The notes: generated from the sequence alone by a model not told the origin. A DNA stretch of 64,000 nt from Mycobacterium dioxanotrophicus (GCF_002157835.1 NZ_CP020809.1:2666001-2730000); one strand, 5' to 3'; positions 26,004 to 34,682 are shown, numbered from the stretch's first letter. A program made the numbers and translations.

Positions 26004-26977
26004 GACAGCCGGATCCTCGGGTCGACCACCGCATACAACACGTCGACGATCAGGTTGATCAGCAGGAACAACACCGCGATGAGCAGCACCGCGCCCTGGA
26101 TGGCCGGATAGTCGCGGGCCGCAACGGAATTGAACACCAGCCGGCCCAGCCCCGGCCAGGCGAACACCACCTCGACCACGATGACACCGCCGAGGATGGT
26201 GGCCAGCTGGATACCGGTGATGGTCAGTACTGGTAGCAGCGCGTTGCGGACGATGTGGCGAAACGTGATCACGGGTGGGGCAAGGCCTTTCGATTTCGCG
26301 GTGCGCACGTAGCCCATGGCCGTGACCTCCAGGACCGCCGAGCGCACGTAGCGGGTCATGATCGCCGCGGCGACCAGCCCCACCGTGAGCCCGGGCAGGA
26401 TGATGTGTCGCAGCCAGCCACCCGGGTCGCTGAACAGCGGGCGGTATCCCGATGTCGGCAGCCACCCCAGCGTCGACGCGAAGACCCCGATCAGCAAAAT
26501 GCCCATCCAGAAATCGGGAATGGACACGCCGAACTGGCTGGCGATGCGCACGATCGCGTCGCTGACCCGGCCTTCGTGCAGGGCCGACCAGATCCCGGCG
26601 GGCAGCGCGATGAGCAGGGCGATGACGATGCCGACCAGGCCCAGCGACACCGTGGCCGGAAGCCGTTCGAGCAGCGTGACGGTGACCGGGTCACCGTTGC
26701 GGAAACTGACCCCCAGGTTTCCGGTGAACGCCGAGCCGAGGTAGGCGAAGAACTGCTCGACGATCGGCCGGTCCATCCCACTGGCCGAGCGCAGCGCCGC
26801 ATACGCTTCCGGGGTGTAGCGCGTGCCCAACGCGATCCGGACCGGGTCGCCCGGCACCAGGTGCACCAACGCGAACACCACGATCAGCACGCCGACGAGC
26901 ACCACCGCGGAGTGCAGCAGGCGCCGTGCCAGGAACACCATCACCGGGTGATCCGCTGCCAACTTGCCCACATTCAC
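26000..26977 (-). CDS. ABC importer permease, DppB/OppB type
   Basis: A 325-residue permease with six helices, the typical N-terminus FLARRLLHSAVVLVGVLIVVF and the HLVPGDPV signature. The EAA loop reads RTAKSKGLAPPVITFRHIVRNAL. The start GTG 26977 overlaps the binding-protein stop (GTGA). ATG 26941 is an alternative start, 12 codons later, that better matches the usual family N-terminus, but it has no ribosome site. The products of this gene and the DppC-type gene pair in the membrane. Confidence 0.9.
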   Translation of the reverse strand: MNVGKLAADHPVMVFLARRLLHSAVVLVGVLIVVFALVHLVPGDPVRIALGTRYTPEAYAALRSASGMDRPIVEQFFAYLGSAFTGNLGVSFRNGDPVTVTLLERLPATVSLGLVGIVIALLIALPAGIWSALHEGRVSDAIVRIASQFGVSIPDFWMGILLIGVFASTLGWLPTSGYRPLFSDPGGWLRHIILPGLTVGLVAAAIMTRYVRSAVLEVTAMGYVRTAKSKGLAPPVITFRHIVRNALLPVLTITGIQLATILGGVIVVEVVFAWPGLGRLVFNSVAARDYPAIQGAVLLIAVLFLLINLIVDVLYAVVDPRIRLS

Positions 26978-28512
26978 GTCGTCCCACCCCGATTCAGGCT
27001 CGCGCTGCGGAACCGGACGGCTCCATCGCGGCGGGCCTCGTAACCCGACAGATTCGTTGCCCACGCCTGGATCACCGACGGGTTGTACAGGTAGATGTAG
27101 CTGACCTCGTCGGCGATGCGGGTTGCCGCTCTGGCGTAGATGGATTTCCGGGTGGCGACATCGGTTTCGACCCGCCCGGCGTCGAGAAGCTGGTCGACCT
27201 CGGGATCGGAGAACTTCTGCGCATTGCTGGTGCCGCCGGAATGGTGCTGGGCGTAGTAGAAGTCGTCGGGGTCGATGTTGCCGAGCCAGCCCATCATCAA
27301 CATGTCGAAGTGCCCGTTGTTCTGTTCGTCGAGCCACGTGGCGAAATCGACCGTGCGGATGTTCACCGTGATACCAAGCGGGGCAAGGTTGTCGGCGATG
27401 ATCTGGGCCGCGGTCACCGTCTCGGGGTACTCGCTGGTGACCAGCATGTCGAGGTCCTTCGGTGCGTTGCCTGCTTCCTGCAGCAGACGTTTCGCCTCAT
27501 CCAGATCGTGGCGGTAGCGGTGATAGTCGGTGTACCACGCATTGCCCTGCGGGATGGCGAGTTGATTGGTGGTCGCGGTGCGGTACGTGGTGGCCGCGGT
27601 GATCGAATCCCGGTCGATCGCATAGGCGATGGCCTGTCTGACGCGGACATCGTTCCACGGCTTGCGCGCTTCGTTGAGCGCCAGATACCAGTAGTCATTG
27701 CTGGGGGTGACCGCGAGGTGCAGCGAGTCGTCTTCCCGCAGTTGGCTGACGCGTTGCGGTGGAATCGAATCGGTCCAGTCGACTTCGCCTGCCTGCAGCG
27801 CCGAGAGCGCGGTCGACGGTTCCGAGATGAACCGGAACGTCACCCCGGCCACCGGCGGCGGGCCGGCCCAGTAGCGCGGATTGGCCTTGAGCGTGATGGA
27901 GTCGCCGCTCTTGCGTGAGACGAACGTGAACGGCCCGGTGCCGATCGGGTGTGTCGCGATCTGTCCGCTCTCGACGTTGTGGCGCTGCACGATCGCCATG
28001 CCCTTGAAGCCACCGAGATTGGTCAGCAGGTTGGGTGTCGGATGCTTGACGGTGATCCGCACAGTTGCGGGGTCCACCGCGTCGACGCCGGCGACCGCGC
28101 TGAACTTGTCCACGTTGGTCAGTTTCTGGTCGATGATGCGCCGATACGAGTAGACGACGTCTTCGGCGGTCAGTGGGCTGCCGTCATGCCAGGTCACCCC
28201 GGGACGCAGGTGAAAGGTCCAGCTCAGCTGGTCGGGGCTGACGTCCCACGACGTTGCCAGCGCCGGGCCCATCTGCAGATTTGCGTCGGGTTCGACCAGC
28301 GTGTCGAACACGTTCTCGAGCACCTCGAAGGAGAAATAGGCGCTGGTCCGCTGCGGGTCGAGTTGGTCGGGCTCACCCGCGATGGCGGCGATCAGATAGC
28401 CCGACGCCTCGCCGCCGAGGTCGACGCGACTGCCGGCCGAGCAGGCCGACAGCACGAGCGCCAGGACGGCTGCCACCGCGCTCAACGTTCTCACCACTGG
28501 TCGTGTGGTCAC
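26974..28512 (-). CDS. Substrate-binding lipoprotein of peptide-type ABC importer (SBP family 5)
   Basis: A 512-residue extracellular solute-binding lipoprotein. The N-terminus has a signal peptide with lipobox LSAC (cysteine near residue 24). The family 5 signature is seen in WTFHLRPGVTWHDGSPLTAEDVVYSY and the C-terminal VDQLLDAGR. This family binds oligopeptides, but also nickel, glutathione, opines and sugars, so the ligand is not settled. It is the first gene of a five-gene operon in which four genes overlap by GTGA or ATGA. A short spacer with a divergent gene at 28642 precedes it. Confidence 0.9.
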   Translation of the reverse strand: MTTRPVVRTLSAVAAVLALVLSACSAGSRVDLGGEASGYLIAAIAGEPDQLDPQRTSAYFSFEVLENVFDTLVEPDANLQMGPALATSWDVSPDQLSWTFHLRPGVTWHDGSPLTAEDVVYSYRRIIDQKLTNVDKFSAVAGVDAVDPATVRITVKHPTPNLLTNLGGFKGMAIVQRHNVESGQIATHPIGTGPFTFVSRKSGDSITLKANPRYWAGPPPVAGVTFRFISEPSTALSALQAGEVDWTDSIPPQRVSQLREDDSLHLAVTPSNDYWYLALNEARKPWNDVRVRQAIAYAIDRDSITAATTYRTATTNQLAIPQGNAWYTDYHRYRHDLDEAKRLLQEAGNAPKDLDMLVTSEYPETVTAAQIIADNLAPLGITVNIRTVDFATWLDEQNNGHFDMLMMGWLGNIDPDDFYYAQHHSGGTSNAQKFSDPEVDQLLDAGRVETDVATRKSIYARAATRIADEVSYIYLYNPSVIQAWATNLSGYEARRDGAVRFRSASLNRGGTT

Positions 28513-28624
28513 GATCTCTCCAGGATCACCGCGGGCGATCCGTCAGTACGCTCACCCGCTGGGGCCGCCGCCGGGCCCGACCGAAACGTCGGTGGACCAT
28601 ACCGGTGACGACGCTGATGAAGAC

Positions 28625-28633
28625 TGCGATACT
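28625..28633 (+). promoter_or_regulatory. Extended -10 promoter for leaderless gene at 28642
   Basis: TGCGATACT (TG-N plus GATACT) ends 8 bases before GTG 28642, and no ribosome site is visible. That distance fits transcription starting at or just before the start codon. Confidence 0.45.
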
Positions 28634-28641
28634 CACCCATT

Positions 28642-29175
28642 GTGACCTTCAAGCGCACGGCCGCCGCGACCGCCCTGGCCTCAACCCTCGGAATCGGACT
28701 CAGCCTGGGGTTTGCCGGACCGGCGCAGGCCGACCCCGTGATGCAGGGTGTCTACACCTACACCCAGGATGGACTCGACGCGCAGAACTTCACGGTGTAC
28801 CCGAGTTGCGTCCCGGTGGTCGGGGATCTGCGTGAACCGCTGGAACTGGCGGTGGCGTGCCGGCTGCACGTCGCGACGGGCCCCGAGCTCAAGGGCGGAG
28901 ATGCCCGGTTGACGGGCGGGCTGTGGACCTATTCGACGACGACGGCCGAGGGCATGCAGTGTCCCGACGGCAGCTGGGCCCCGACCACCGAGGTCTACAA
29001 ATTCGACGACGTGGCCATGACCGGCACCCGGTCGGTGTTCCACAACGCGGTCTGCGGACTGCAACCCGGCGAGCAGAGCGTGCCGTTCAGGCTGGCGTAC
29101 AAAGAGCCGCTGCCCATGCCGGTCAAGGTCTATCCGCTGGACTGCGAGCCCTGGGGCTTGCGGTTGTGCACGTGA
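28642..29175 (+). CDS. Small secreted protein of unknown function
   Basis: A 177-residue protein. The start GTG 28642 gives a signal peptide (TFKRTAAATALASTLGIGLS...AQAD, cleavage near residue 32). The mature part has about six cysteines in pairs (PSC, ACR, QCP, VCG, DCE, LCT), so disulphides are likely. I do not recognise a named family, but small exported Cys-rich proteins of this kind are common in mycobacteria. The stop overlaps the start of a DUF4185 gene (GTGA at 29172), so the two are translationally coupled. The role could be to assist or localise that enzyme (inference). Confidence 0.75.
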   Translation: MTFKRTAAATALASTLGIGLSLGFAGPAQADPVMQGVYTYTQDGLDAQNFTVYPSCVPVVGDLREPLELAVACRLHVATGPELKGGDARLTGGLWTYSTTTAEGMQCPDGSWAPTTEVYKFDDVAMTGTRSVFHNAVCGLQPGEQSVPFRLAYKEPLPMPVKVYPLDCEPWGLRLCT

Positions 29176-30293
29176 GCGTCGGCGGGGGTGCCGGTCGCCC
29201 GTTGCAGGGTGCTCAGACCCCGGCACTGCCGATGCTCAACGGTAAAGCCGTCGACCTGACGGGCCCGGGTCGCACCGACCAATTCGGGGTGACAGCAACC
29301 GATCTCGGTGCGTCGGTGGTGGCGCCCAACGGCAAGCTGGTCTCGGTGTTCGGCGATACCTTCTCGGGACCCATGGTGGGGCAAGGCGATTGGCGTTCCC
29401 CGGTGGCGCTGATCGGCAGCGGCGATGCCGATCACGAGATCGTCTACGAGCGGGCCGCCGGTCCCGACCCCAGCTATGCGCGTCAGCTGTGGTTCTACAT
29501 CCACGACGACGCATCCAGCGGATGGAGCCGTGGCGGCATCAGCACCGTCATCCCGTCCGATCTGCTGCGGGTCGGTGATTCGATCTATCTGCACGCCATC
29601 GTCAATCATGGCTTCGGCAACGTGATGTGGACCGAGATCTGGCGCTCGGACGACAGCGGTGTCTCCTGGACCCACATGGGGGAGCAGGCCAAGTTTCCGG
29701 GCAATCTGCAGGGCGGGTACGCGCAGTGCTGGTCCTGGGACTACGATCCCGACGACGGCTGGGTTTACGTGGTGGCCACCGGTTTTCAGCGCAACAAGGG
29801 CATCATCCTGATGCGGGTGCGTCCTGAACAGATCGGGCAACGGTCGCAGTACAGCTGCTGGGGCTTCACGAACGGCAGCTGGGGATGGGGCCAGCAGAGC
29901 ACGCCGATCACGCCGCCCGCAGAGCAGTGGGGAGAGTTGACGTTCCGCCGGGTGTCTGCCGGAACATGGGTTCTCGGCGGGTTTTTGGCGTCGCAGTACG
30001 CGCTCGGTTACCGCGTCGTCAGTTCCCCGGTCGCCAACATGTACACGACGCCGCTGCAGATCCCGGTCGTGGGCTCGTCGTGGGCCGACGAGGACCCCGC
30101 CGACAGCAGGGTCGCCCAACTCTATGGCGGCTACCTGCTGCCCGGCTCCCGCTTCGATGTACAGGGCGGCGTCGGCCTGGTGGTGTCGCAGTGGCGCACC
30201 GACACCGGATGGCCTTACCGGGCAATGCAATTCAAGGCGCAACTGCGGGACACCAGCCAGGCGCCGCTGCCGACGGATCCGATCAACCTGTAG
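29172..30293 (+). CDS. DUF4185 (GH183-like) protein without its own signal peptide, copy 3
   Basis: A 373-residue DUF4185 protein more distant from copies 1 and 2. Conserved segments are TATDLGASVV, VSVFGDTFSG, MWTEIWRSDDSGVSW and YGGYLLPGS. Asp44 and Asp62 correspond to the candidate catalytic acids. The GTG 29172 overlaps the preceding stop (GTGA), and the first 30 residues are Gly/Pro-rich with no hydrophobic stretch. It therefore lacks an export signal unless it is joined to the upstream secreted protein (which would need a -1 shift) or uses another route. Two bases separate its stop from the convergent SDR stop. Function by family: possible endo-D-arabinofuranase. Confidence 0.8.
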   Translation: MSVGGGAGRPLQGAQTPALPMLNGKAVDLTGPGRTDQFGVTATDLGASVVAPNGKLVSVFGDTFSGPMVGQGDWRSPVALIGSGDADHEIVYERAAGPDPSYARQLWFYIHDDASSGWSRGGISTVIPSDLLRVGDSIYLHAIVNHGFGNVMWTEIWRSDDSGVSWTHMGEQAKFPGNLQGGYAQCWSWDYDPDDGWVYVVATGFQRNKGIILMRVRPEQIGQRSQYSCWGFTNGSWGWGQQSTPITPPAEQWGELTFRRVSAGTWVLGGFLASQYALGYRVVSSPVANMYTTPLQIPVVGSSWADEDPADSRVAQLYGGYLLPGSRFDVQGGVGLVVSQWRTDTGWPYRAMQFKAQLRDTSQAPLPTDPINL

Positions 30294-30294
30294 C

Positions 30295-31041
30295 TCAGGC
30301 GGTGAACCCGCCGTCGACGTTCCAGTTCGCCCCGGTCACGAAGCCGGATTCGGAACCCGCCAGGAAGCTCACCACCGCGCCGATGTCGGATGTGTCGCCG
30401 TAGCGTCCGAGTGCGGTGGATTGCCTTATGGAATCCGCGAATTCGCCTTCATCGGGGTTCAGATCGGTGGCGATGGGGCCGGGTTGCACATTGTTGACGG
30501 TGATGCCGCGCGGGCCGAGATCGCGAGCCAGCGCCCGGGTCAGCGATGACACCGCACCCTTGGTCATCGCATACACCGACAGTCCCGGCACCGGTACCCG
30601 GTCGGCATTGATGCTGCCGATGTTGATGATTCGCGAGCCCTCACCGAGATGGCCGACTGCGCTGCGGATCGCCGCGTAGACACCACCGATGTTGATCGCC
30701 ACCAGCCGGTCGAACTGCTCCTGCGGAAATTCTTCGATGGGTGCGATGTACGCGGTGCCGGCGTTGTTGACCAGGACGTCGAGACCGCCGAGGGCCGCCA
30801 CGGTCTGCTCGACCGATGCGGCGACCTGTGCGGGATCGGCGCTGTCGGCCTGGATGGCCACCACCTTGCCGCCGTCCGCGGTCACCTCGCCGACCAGCTT
30901 GTCGGCCTCGGCTGCCGAGGCCGCGTAGGTGAAGGCCACCTGGGCGCCGTCGGCGGCGAGCCGGCGGACGATCTGTGCGCCGATTCCGCGGGAACCGCCG
31001 GTTACCAGTGCGCGGCGGCCGGTCAGGGGTGCTGAGCTCAT
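30295..31041 (-). CDS. Short-chain dehydrogenase/reductase
   Basis: A 248-residue classical SDR of the FabG/glucose dehydrogenase type. The NAD(P) motif is TGGSRGIG (residues 14-21), NNAG is at about 92, SIN at about 142, and the active-site YAMTKG near residue 156. The start ATG 31041 has CCGGAAGGAAAT just upstream; in-frame codons further up to 31140 are not supported. A TetR gene starts divergently at 31164. This pairing suggests the SDR is under control of that regulator and induced by its substrate, which is unknown. Confidence 0.88.
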   Translation of the reverse strand: MSSAPLTGRRALVTGGSRGIGAQIVRRLAADGAQVAFTYAASAAEADKLVGEVTADGGKVVAIQADSADPAQVAASVEQTVAALGGLDVLVNNAGTAYIAPIEEFPQEQFDRLVAINIGGVYAAIRSAVGHLGEGSRIINIGSINADRVPVPGLSVYAMTKGAVSSLTRALARDLGPRGITVNNVQPGPIATDLNPDEGEFADSIRQSTALGRYGDTSDIGAVVSFLAGSESGFVTGANWNVDGGFTA

Positions 31042-31126
31042 GGGATTTCCTTCCGGAATGATTTCGAACCGGTTGGTTACTAAGTACGCTGAGGTCAAGT
31101 CGTAGACACGGGTGATGATTCCCGTC

Positions 31127-31140
31127 GTGATCGGTATCAC
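31127..31140. promoter_or_regulatory. Possible operator GTGAT-N4-ATCAC
   Basis: GTGATCGGTATCAC is a dyad with 5-base arms and a 4-base centre, 23 bases before the TetR start at 31164 and inside the spacer to the divergent SDR gene. The arms are short, so chance is possible. Confidence 0.35.
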
Positions 31141-31163
31141 ACCACGGTGGAAGCGGGTGCGCG

Positions 31164-31724
31164 ATGGCGATAGGCAGGCCGCGGGAATTCGACCCGGAGC
31201 AAGTCGAGGACACCGCGATGAAACTGTTCTGGCAACACGGCTACGACGCGGTGTCGATCAGCGATCTGACCGCAGCCACCGGGGTGAACCGCCGCGGCAT
31301 CTACGCCGAATTCGGCTCCAAGGAGCAACTCTTCGAACGCGCACTGCAGCGCTACGTCACCGGCCCCGGCGGCTATGCGGCCGAGGCCCTGACGCGTGCG
31401 ACCGCTCGGGAGGTCGCCGAGGCGATGGTCCACGGCGCTGCGGACGCGAGCACCGGCGAGCCTCGCGGTTGCCTGCTGATCGGAAACGGTGACGGGCTCG
31501 CCGAACGGCGCTGTGCCGGTGTGCAGGACATCGCCAGGCGATTCGACGCCGCGGTGGCCGTCGGCGAACTGGCAGACGTTGACACCATGTTGCTGGCCCG
31601 GTGGATCTCGGCTGTGTGTCAAGGGATTTCGGTGCAGGCGCGCAGCGGTGCGAGCCGGGCCGAGCTGCACGCGGTGGCGGATCTGGCGCTGGCGGGCTGG
31701 CCCGGAACCGGCCCGCGCACATGA
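31164..31724 (+). CDS. TetR-family transcriptional regulator
   Basis: A 186-residue TetR regulator of the AcrR-like group that has a conserved C-terminal half. The N-terminus GRPREFDPEQVEDTAMKLFWQHGYD and the helix-turn-helix VSISDLTAATGVNRRGIYAEFGSKEQLFERAL are well conserved. The start ATG 31164 follows a GC-rich spacer without a strong ribosome site. It is divergent from the SDR at 30295-31041 and most likely controls it. The GCLLIGNG segment near residue 97 is typical of this subgroup. Confidence 0.88.
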   Translation: MAIGRPREFDPEQVEDTAMKLFWQHGYDAVSISDLTAATGVNRRGIYAEFGSKEQLFERALQRYVTGPGGYAAEALTRATAREVAEAMVHGAADASTGEPRGCLLIGNGDGLAERRCAGVQDIARRFDAAVAVGELADVDTMLLARWISAVCQGISVQARSGASRAELHAVADLALAGWPGTGPRT

Positions 31725-31734
31725 CATCCGCGCA

Positions 31735-31740
31735 TATGGT
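31735..31740 (+). promoter_or_regulatory. Candidate -10 TATGGT for leaderless GTG at 31747
   Basis: TATGGT ends 6 bases before GTG 31747, and no ribosome site is seen. This matches the layout of leaderless mycobacterial genes. It overlaps no other coding region (the TetR gene ends at 31724). Confidence 0.4.
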
Positions 31741-31746
31741 GATGCG

Positions 31747-32820
31747 GTGACGAAGCGAGTCGTGGTCTGGGGCACCGGTTTTGTCGGCAGCATGGTGATC
31801 GCCGAGATCGTCAAGCATCCACTGTTCGAGTTGGTCGGCGTCGGGGTCAGCAACCCGGACAAGGTCGGCCGCGACGTCGGCGAGATATGTGGGCTGGGCG
31901 CCCCGATCGGTGTCATCGCGACCGACGACGTCGATGCACTCGTCGCCTCGAGGCCCGACGCGCTGGTCCACTACGGCCCCACCGCGGCACATGCCGACGC
32001 CAACATCGAGGTGATCACCCGGTTCCTGCGGGCCGGCATCGACGTCTGCTCGACGGCGATGACGCCCTGGGTGTGGCCGAAGATGCACCTCAACCCACCG
32101 AACTGGATCGAGCCCGTCACCGAGGCCTGCGAGGCCGGCGGCTCGTCGTGCTTCACCACCGGAATCGACCCCGGCTTCGCCAACGACCTGTTCCCGATGA
32201 CGTTGATGGGCCTGTGCTCGGAGATCCGGCAGGTGCGGGCCTCCGAACTGCTGGACTACACCAACTACACCGGCGACTACGAGTTCGAGATGGGCATCGG
32301 TAAGCCACCCGAACACCGGGCGCTGCTGGAAACCCCCGACATCCTGGTATTCGCCTGGGGTGCAACCGTTCCGATGATCGCGTACGCGGCGGGTATCGAA
32401 CTCGACACCATCACCACAACATGGGACAAATGGGTCACCCCCGATGAACGCAAGACCGCCAAGGGGATCATCGCGCCCGGCAATGTGGCCGCGGTCCGCT
32501 TCACCATCAACGGTGTCTACCGCGGCGAGACCCGCATCCAGCTCGAGCACGTGAACCGCATCGGGTTGGACGCCGCGCCCGACTGGCCGTCCGGCAACGA
32601 CAACGACGTGTACCGGGTCGACATCGACGGCACCCCCAGCATCTCCCAGGAAACCGCGTTCCGGTTCACCGACGGTTCGGGCCGCGATGCGGCCGCCGCG
32701 GGCTGCCTGGCCACCGGTCTACGTGCGCTGAATGCTGTCCCCGCAGTCAATGATCATTTGCCAGGGTGGGTAACACCGCTGGACCTACCGCTCATCACAG
32801 GTTGCGGCAATATTCGCTGA
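31747..32820 (+). CDS. Dihydrodipicolinate reductase-like NAD(P)-dependent oxidoreductase
   Basis: A 357-residue Rossmann-fold protein. The N-terminus VVVWGTGFVGSMVIAEI is the dinucleotide motif, and PTAAHADANIEVITRFLRAGIDVCST resembles DapB-type and diaminopentanoate dehydrogenase sequences. Large actinobacterial families of this kind are annotated only as NAD(P)H-dependent amine/amino-acid dehydrogenase-like, so the substrate is open. The true DapB active-site lysine motif is not obvious. The start GTG 31747 is supported by the family N-terminus and a -10-like TATGGT upstream. It stands alone between the TetR gene and the Hsp70-like gene. Confidence 0.7.
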   Translation: MTKRVVVWGTGFVGSMVIAEIVKHPLFELVGVGVSNPDKVGRDVGEICGLGAPIGVIATDDVDALVASRPDALVHYGPTAAHADANIEVITRFLRAGIDVCSTAMTPWVWPKMHLNPPNWIEPVTEACEAGGSSCFTTGIDPGFANDLFPMTLMGLCSEIRQVRASELLDYTNYTGDYEFEMGIGKPPEHRALLETPDILVFAWGATVPMIAYAAGIELDTITTTWDKWVTPDERKTAKGIIAPGNVAAVRFTINGVYRGETRIQLEHVNRIGLDAAPDWPSGNDNDVYRVDIDGTPSISQETAFRFTDGSGRDAAAAGCLATGLRALNAVPAVNDHLPGWVTPLDLPLITGCGNIR

Positions 32821-32882
32821 GTAACATTCGCCCCGTTAACTGAGATGGACTACCGGATAGTGCTCTCTCGAGACGGGGTGAC

Positions 32883-34676
32883 ATGGCTGACGGAATTGGG
32901 TTGTCGGTTGGTGCGACCAACCTGACGGCGGTGGTGGTGGGAAGGACCGCGGTGACGCGCTCACCTGTACTGACGATCTATCCGCATCGCCCATCCGAGG
33001 TCGGGGTTCCCAGCGAGAACCCCAACCTCAACGAGCGGGGTCTGATCCTCACCGATTTCGTCGACCGGGTCGGGGACCCGGTGGGCATCCTGGCCCCCGA
33101 CGGCTCGTCGCATCGTGGCGAGGTGCTGGTCGCCGACGCGCTCGGGGCGCTGTTGCACACCGTCACCCGCGGCGGACCGGCAACCGGCCCGATCGCCGTC
33201 ACCCACCCCGCGCACTGGCGGCCCAACCAGGTCGCGGCGCTGCGCAATGCCCTTGATGCGGTCCCGGAGTTCCAGGGCCCGGCCTCGCCCACGGTTGTGT
33301 CGGACGCCACGGCGGCGCTGACCGCGCTGCAGGACAACCCCGGCGTGCCGACTCGCGGCGTGATCGCGCTGTGCGATTTCGGCGGTACCGGCACCAGCAT
33401 CACGCTTGCCCACGCCGGTAACGGCTACCAGCCGATCGCCCCGACGGTCCGGCACGCCGATCTGTCGGGCGACCTCATCGACCAGGCGCTGCTCACCCAC
33501 ATCGTCAACGAACTGTCGGCGGCGGGCACCATCGACCTGGCGAGCACGTCGGCGATCGGGTCGCTGGGCCGGTTGCGCGGTGAATGCCGCCGCGCCAAGG
33601 AACGGTTGTCCACCGAGTCGGTCACCTCGCTGACTGCCGAACTGCCCGGCCATCGCAGTGAGGTTCGGTTGAACCGCCGTGAGCTCGACGACGCCATGCA
33701 GGCGCCGCTGAACGAATTCGTCGCCGTTCTGCAGGACACCGTGGACCGCGCCGGGCTGCGGCCCGGCGATCTCGTCGCCGTCGCCACCATCGGCGGCGGG
33801 GCCAGGATCCCGGCCATCACCACGGCACTGTCGCAGAGTTTGCGGGTGCCGGTGATCACCGGTGCTCAACCCGAGCTGACCGCGGCGATCGGATCGGGCA
33901 TCACGGCCGTGCGCGGCACGGTCGAGGAGAGCATGACCGCGCTGGCACCCGCGTCGGCAGCCGCACCGCTGACCCAGGCCGCCGCGGTGCTGGCCCCCGA
34001 ACCGCCGCCGGCCTCGCCGGCACTGGCCTGGTCGGACGCTGACGACGTGCCCGATGTCGCTCCCGCGACCGAGTTGGGTTACGCCGAGCCCGAGCCCGCC
34101 CGCATCGGGCTCACCAGCGCGCGCCCGCAGTTGGAATTCGGTGAGGCCGAGCTCACCGACCACGCCCGGGTCGCCGCGCTGCCGTGGTATCGCAAGCCCG
34201 CGCTGCTGGCGGGAGCCGGAGGCGCGGTGGCGCTCGTCGCCGTCGCGGCCGTGCTCCTGCTGACTCACCAAGACTCGGACAAGAGCCCGGCACCGGCATC
34301 GACGTCGACGGCGATGACCACCACGTCAGCGCCCGCGCAGGCACCGGCCCCCGGAGCTCCCGCGGACGCGTCAGCACCGGAGCAGCAACAGCAGCAGGCC
34401 CCGCAGACGGTCATCGAGCAGGCCCCGGCGGAGACGGTGACGCAGATGGCGCCACCGCCACCCGCGGATGCGCCACCGCCGCCTCAGACGACCGACGCGC
34501 CACCGCCCGCGACCGACACCCCCACGACGGCCGCGCCGGCGACGACCGATACGCCGACGAGTGCGGCTCCGTCGACGCCGACCCAGACGCCGTGGACCCC
34601 CGCGGCGCCCTATCCGACCGTCCCGGGTCTGCCGTGGGTGCCTGCTCCCGGCGGTGGCCACGGGCACGGGGGCTAA
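32883..34676 (+). CDS. Membrane-anchored Hsp70/DnaK-like ATPase-fold protein
   Basis: A 597-residue protein. Residues 1-350 match the actin/Hsp70 nucleotide-binding fold: IGLSVGATNLTAVVVG is the phosphate-1 loop, CDFGGTGTSI the phosphate-2 loop, and ATIGGGARIPAI the adenosine motif. The peptide-binding domain of DnaK is absent. After a Pro/Ala linker there is one membrane helix (about residues 440-460), then a Thr/Pro/Gln-rich outer tail of about 130 residues that ends GGGHGHGG. Such Hsp70-like membrane proteins are widespread in mycobacteria and unstudied in detail. The start ATG 32883 has a GGGGTGAC site. A wall-associated sensor or scaffold role is inference. Confidence 0.72.
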   Translation: MADGIGLSVGATNLTAVVVGRTAVTRSPVLTIYPHRPSEVGVPSENPNLNERGLILTDFVDRVGDPVGILAPDGSSHRGEVLVADALGALLHTVTRGGPATGPIAVTHPAHWRPNQVAALRNALDAVPEFQGPASPTVVSDATAALTALQDNPGVPTRGVIALCDFGGTGTSITLAHAGNGYQPIAPTVRHADLSGDLIDQALLTHIVNELSAAGTIDLASTSAIGSLGRLRGECRRAKERLSTESVTSLTAELPGHRSEVRLNRRELDDAMQAPLNEFVAVLQDTVDRAGLRPGDLVAVATIGGGARIPAITTALSQSLRVPVITGAQPELTAAIGSGITAVRGTVEESMTALAPASAAAPLTQAAAVLAPEPPPASPALAWSDADDVPDVAPATELGYAEPEPARIGLTSARPQLEFGEAELTDHARVAALPWYRKPALLAGAGGAVALVAVAAVLLLTHQDSDKSPAPASTSTAMTTTSAPAQAPAPGAPADASAPEQQQQQAPQTVIEQAPAETVTQMAPPPPADAPPPPQTTDAPPPATDTPTTAAPATTDTPTSAAPSTPTQTPWTPAAPYPTVPGLPWVPAPGGGHGHGG

Positions 34677-34682
34677 CGGCGA

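Noticed and set aside
25129..26034. Long N-terminal extension of the fused ATP-binding gene
   Set aside because: The extension overlaps the DppC-type permease gene in another frame. The GTGA start at 25128 gives the normal domain layout.
28857..29171. Extension of the third DUF4185 frame upstream to 28857
   Set aside because: The frame is open but overlaps the secreted-protein gene and gives Arg/Asp-rich sequence; the GTGA start at 29172 is the better start.
29150..29175. Programmed -1 frameshift joining the secreted protein to the DUF4185 protein
   Set aside because: No slippery heptamer or strong downstream hairpin is visible; the GTGA overlap explains the arrangement. Kept only as an open question in the findings.
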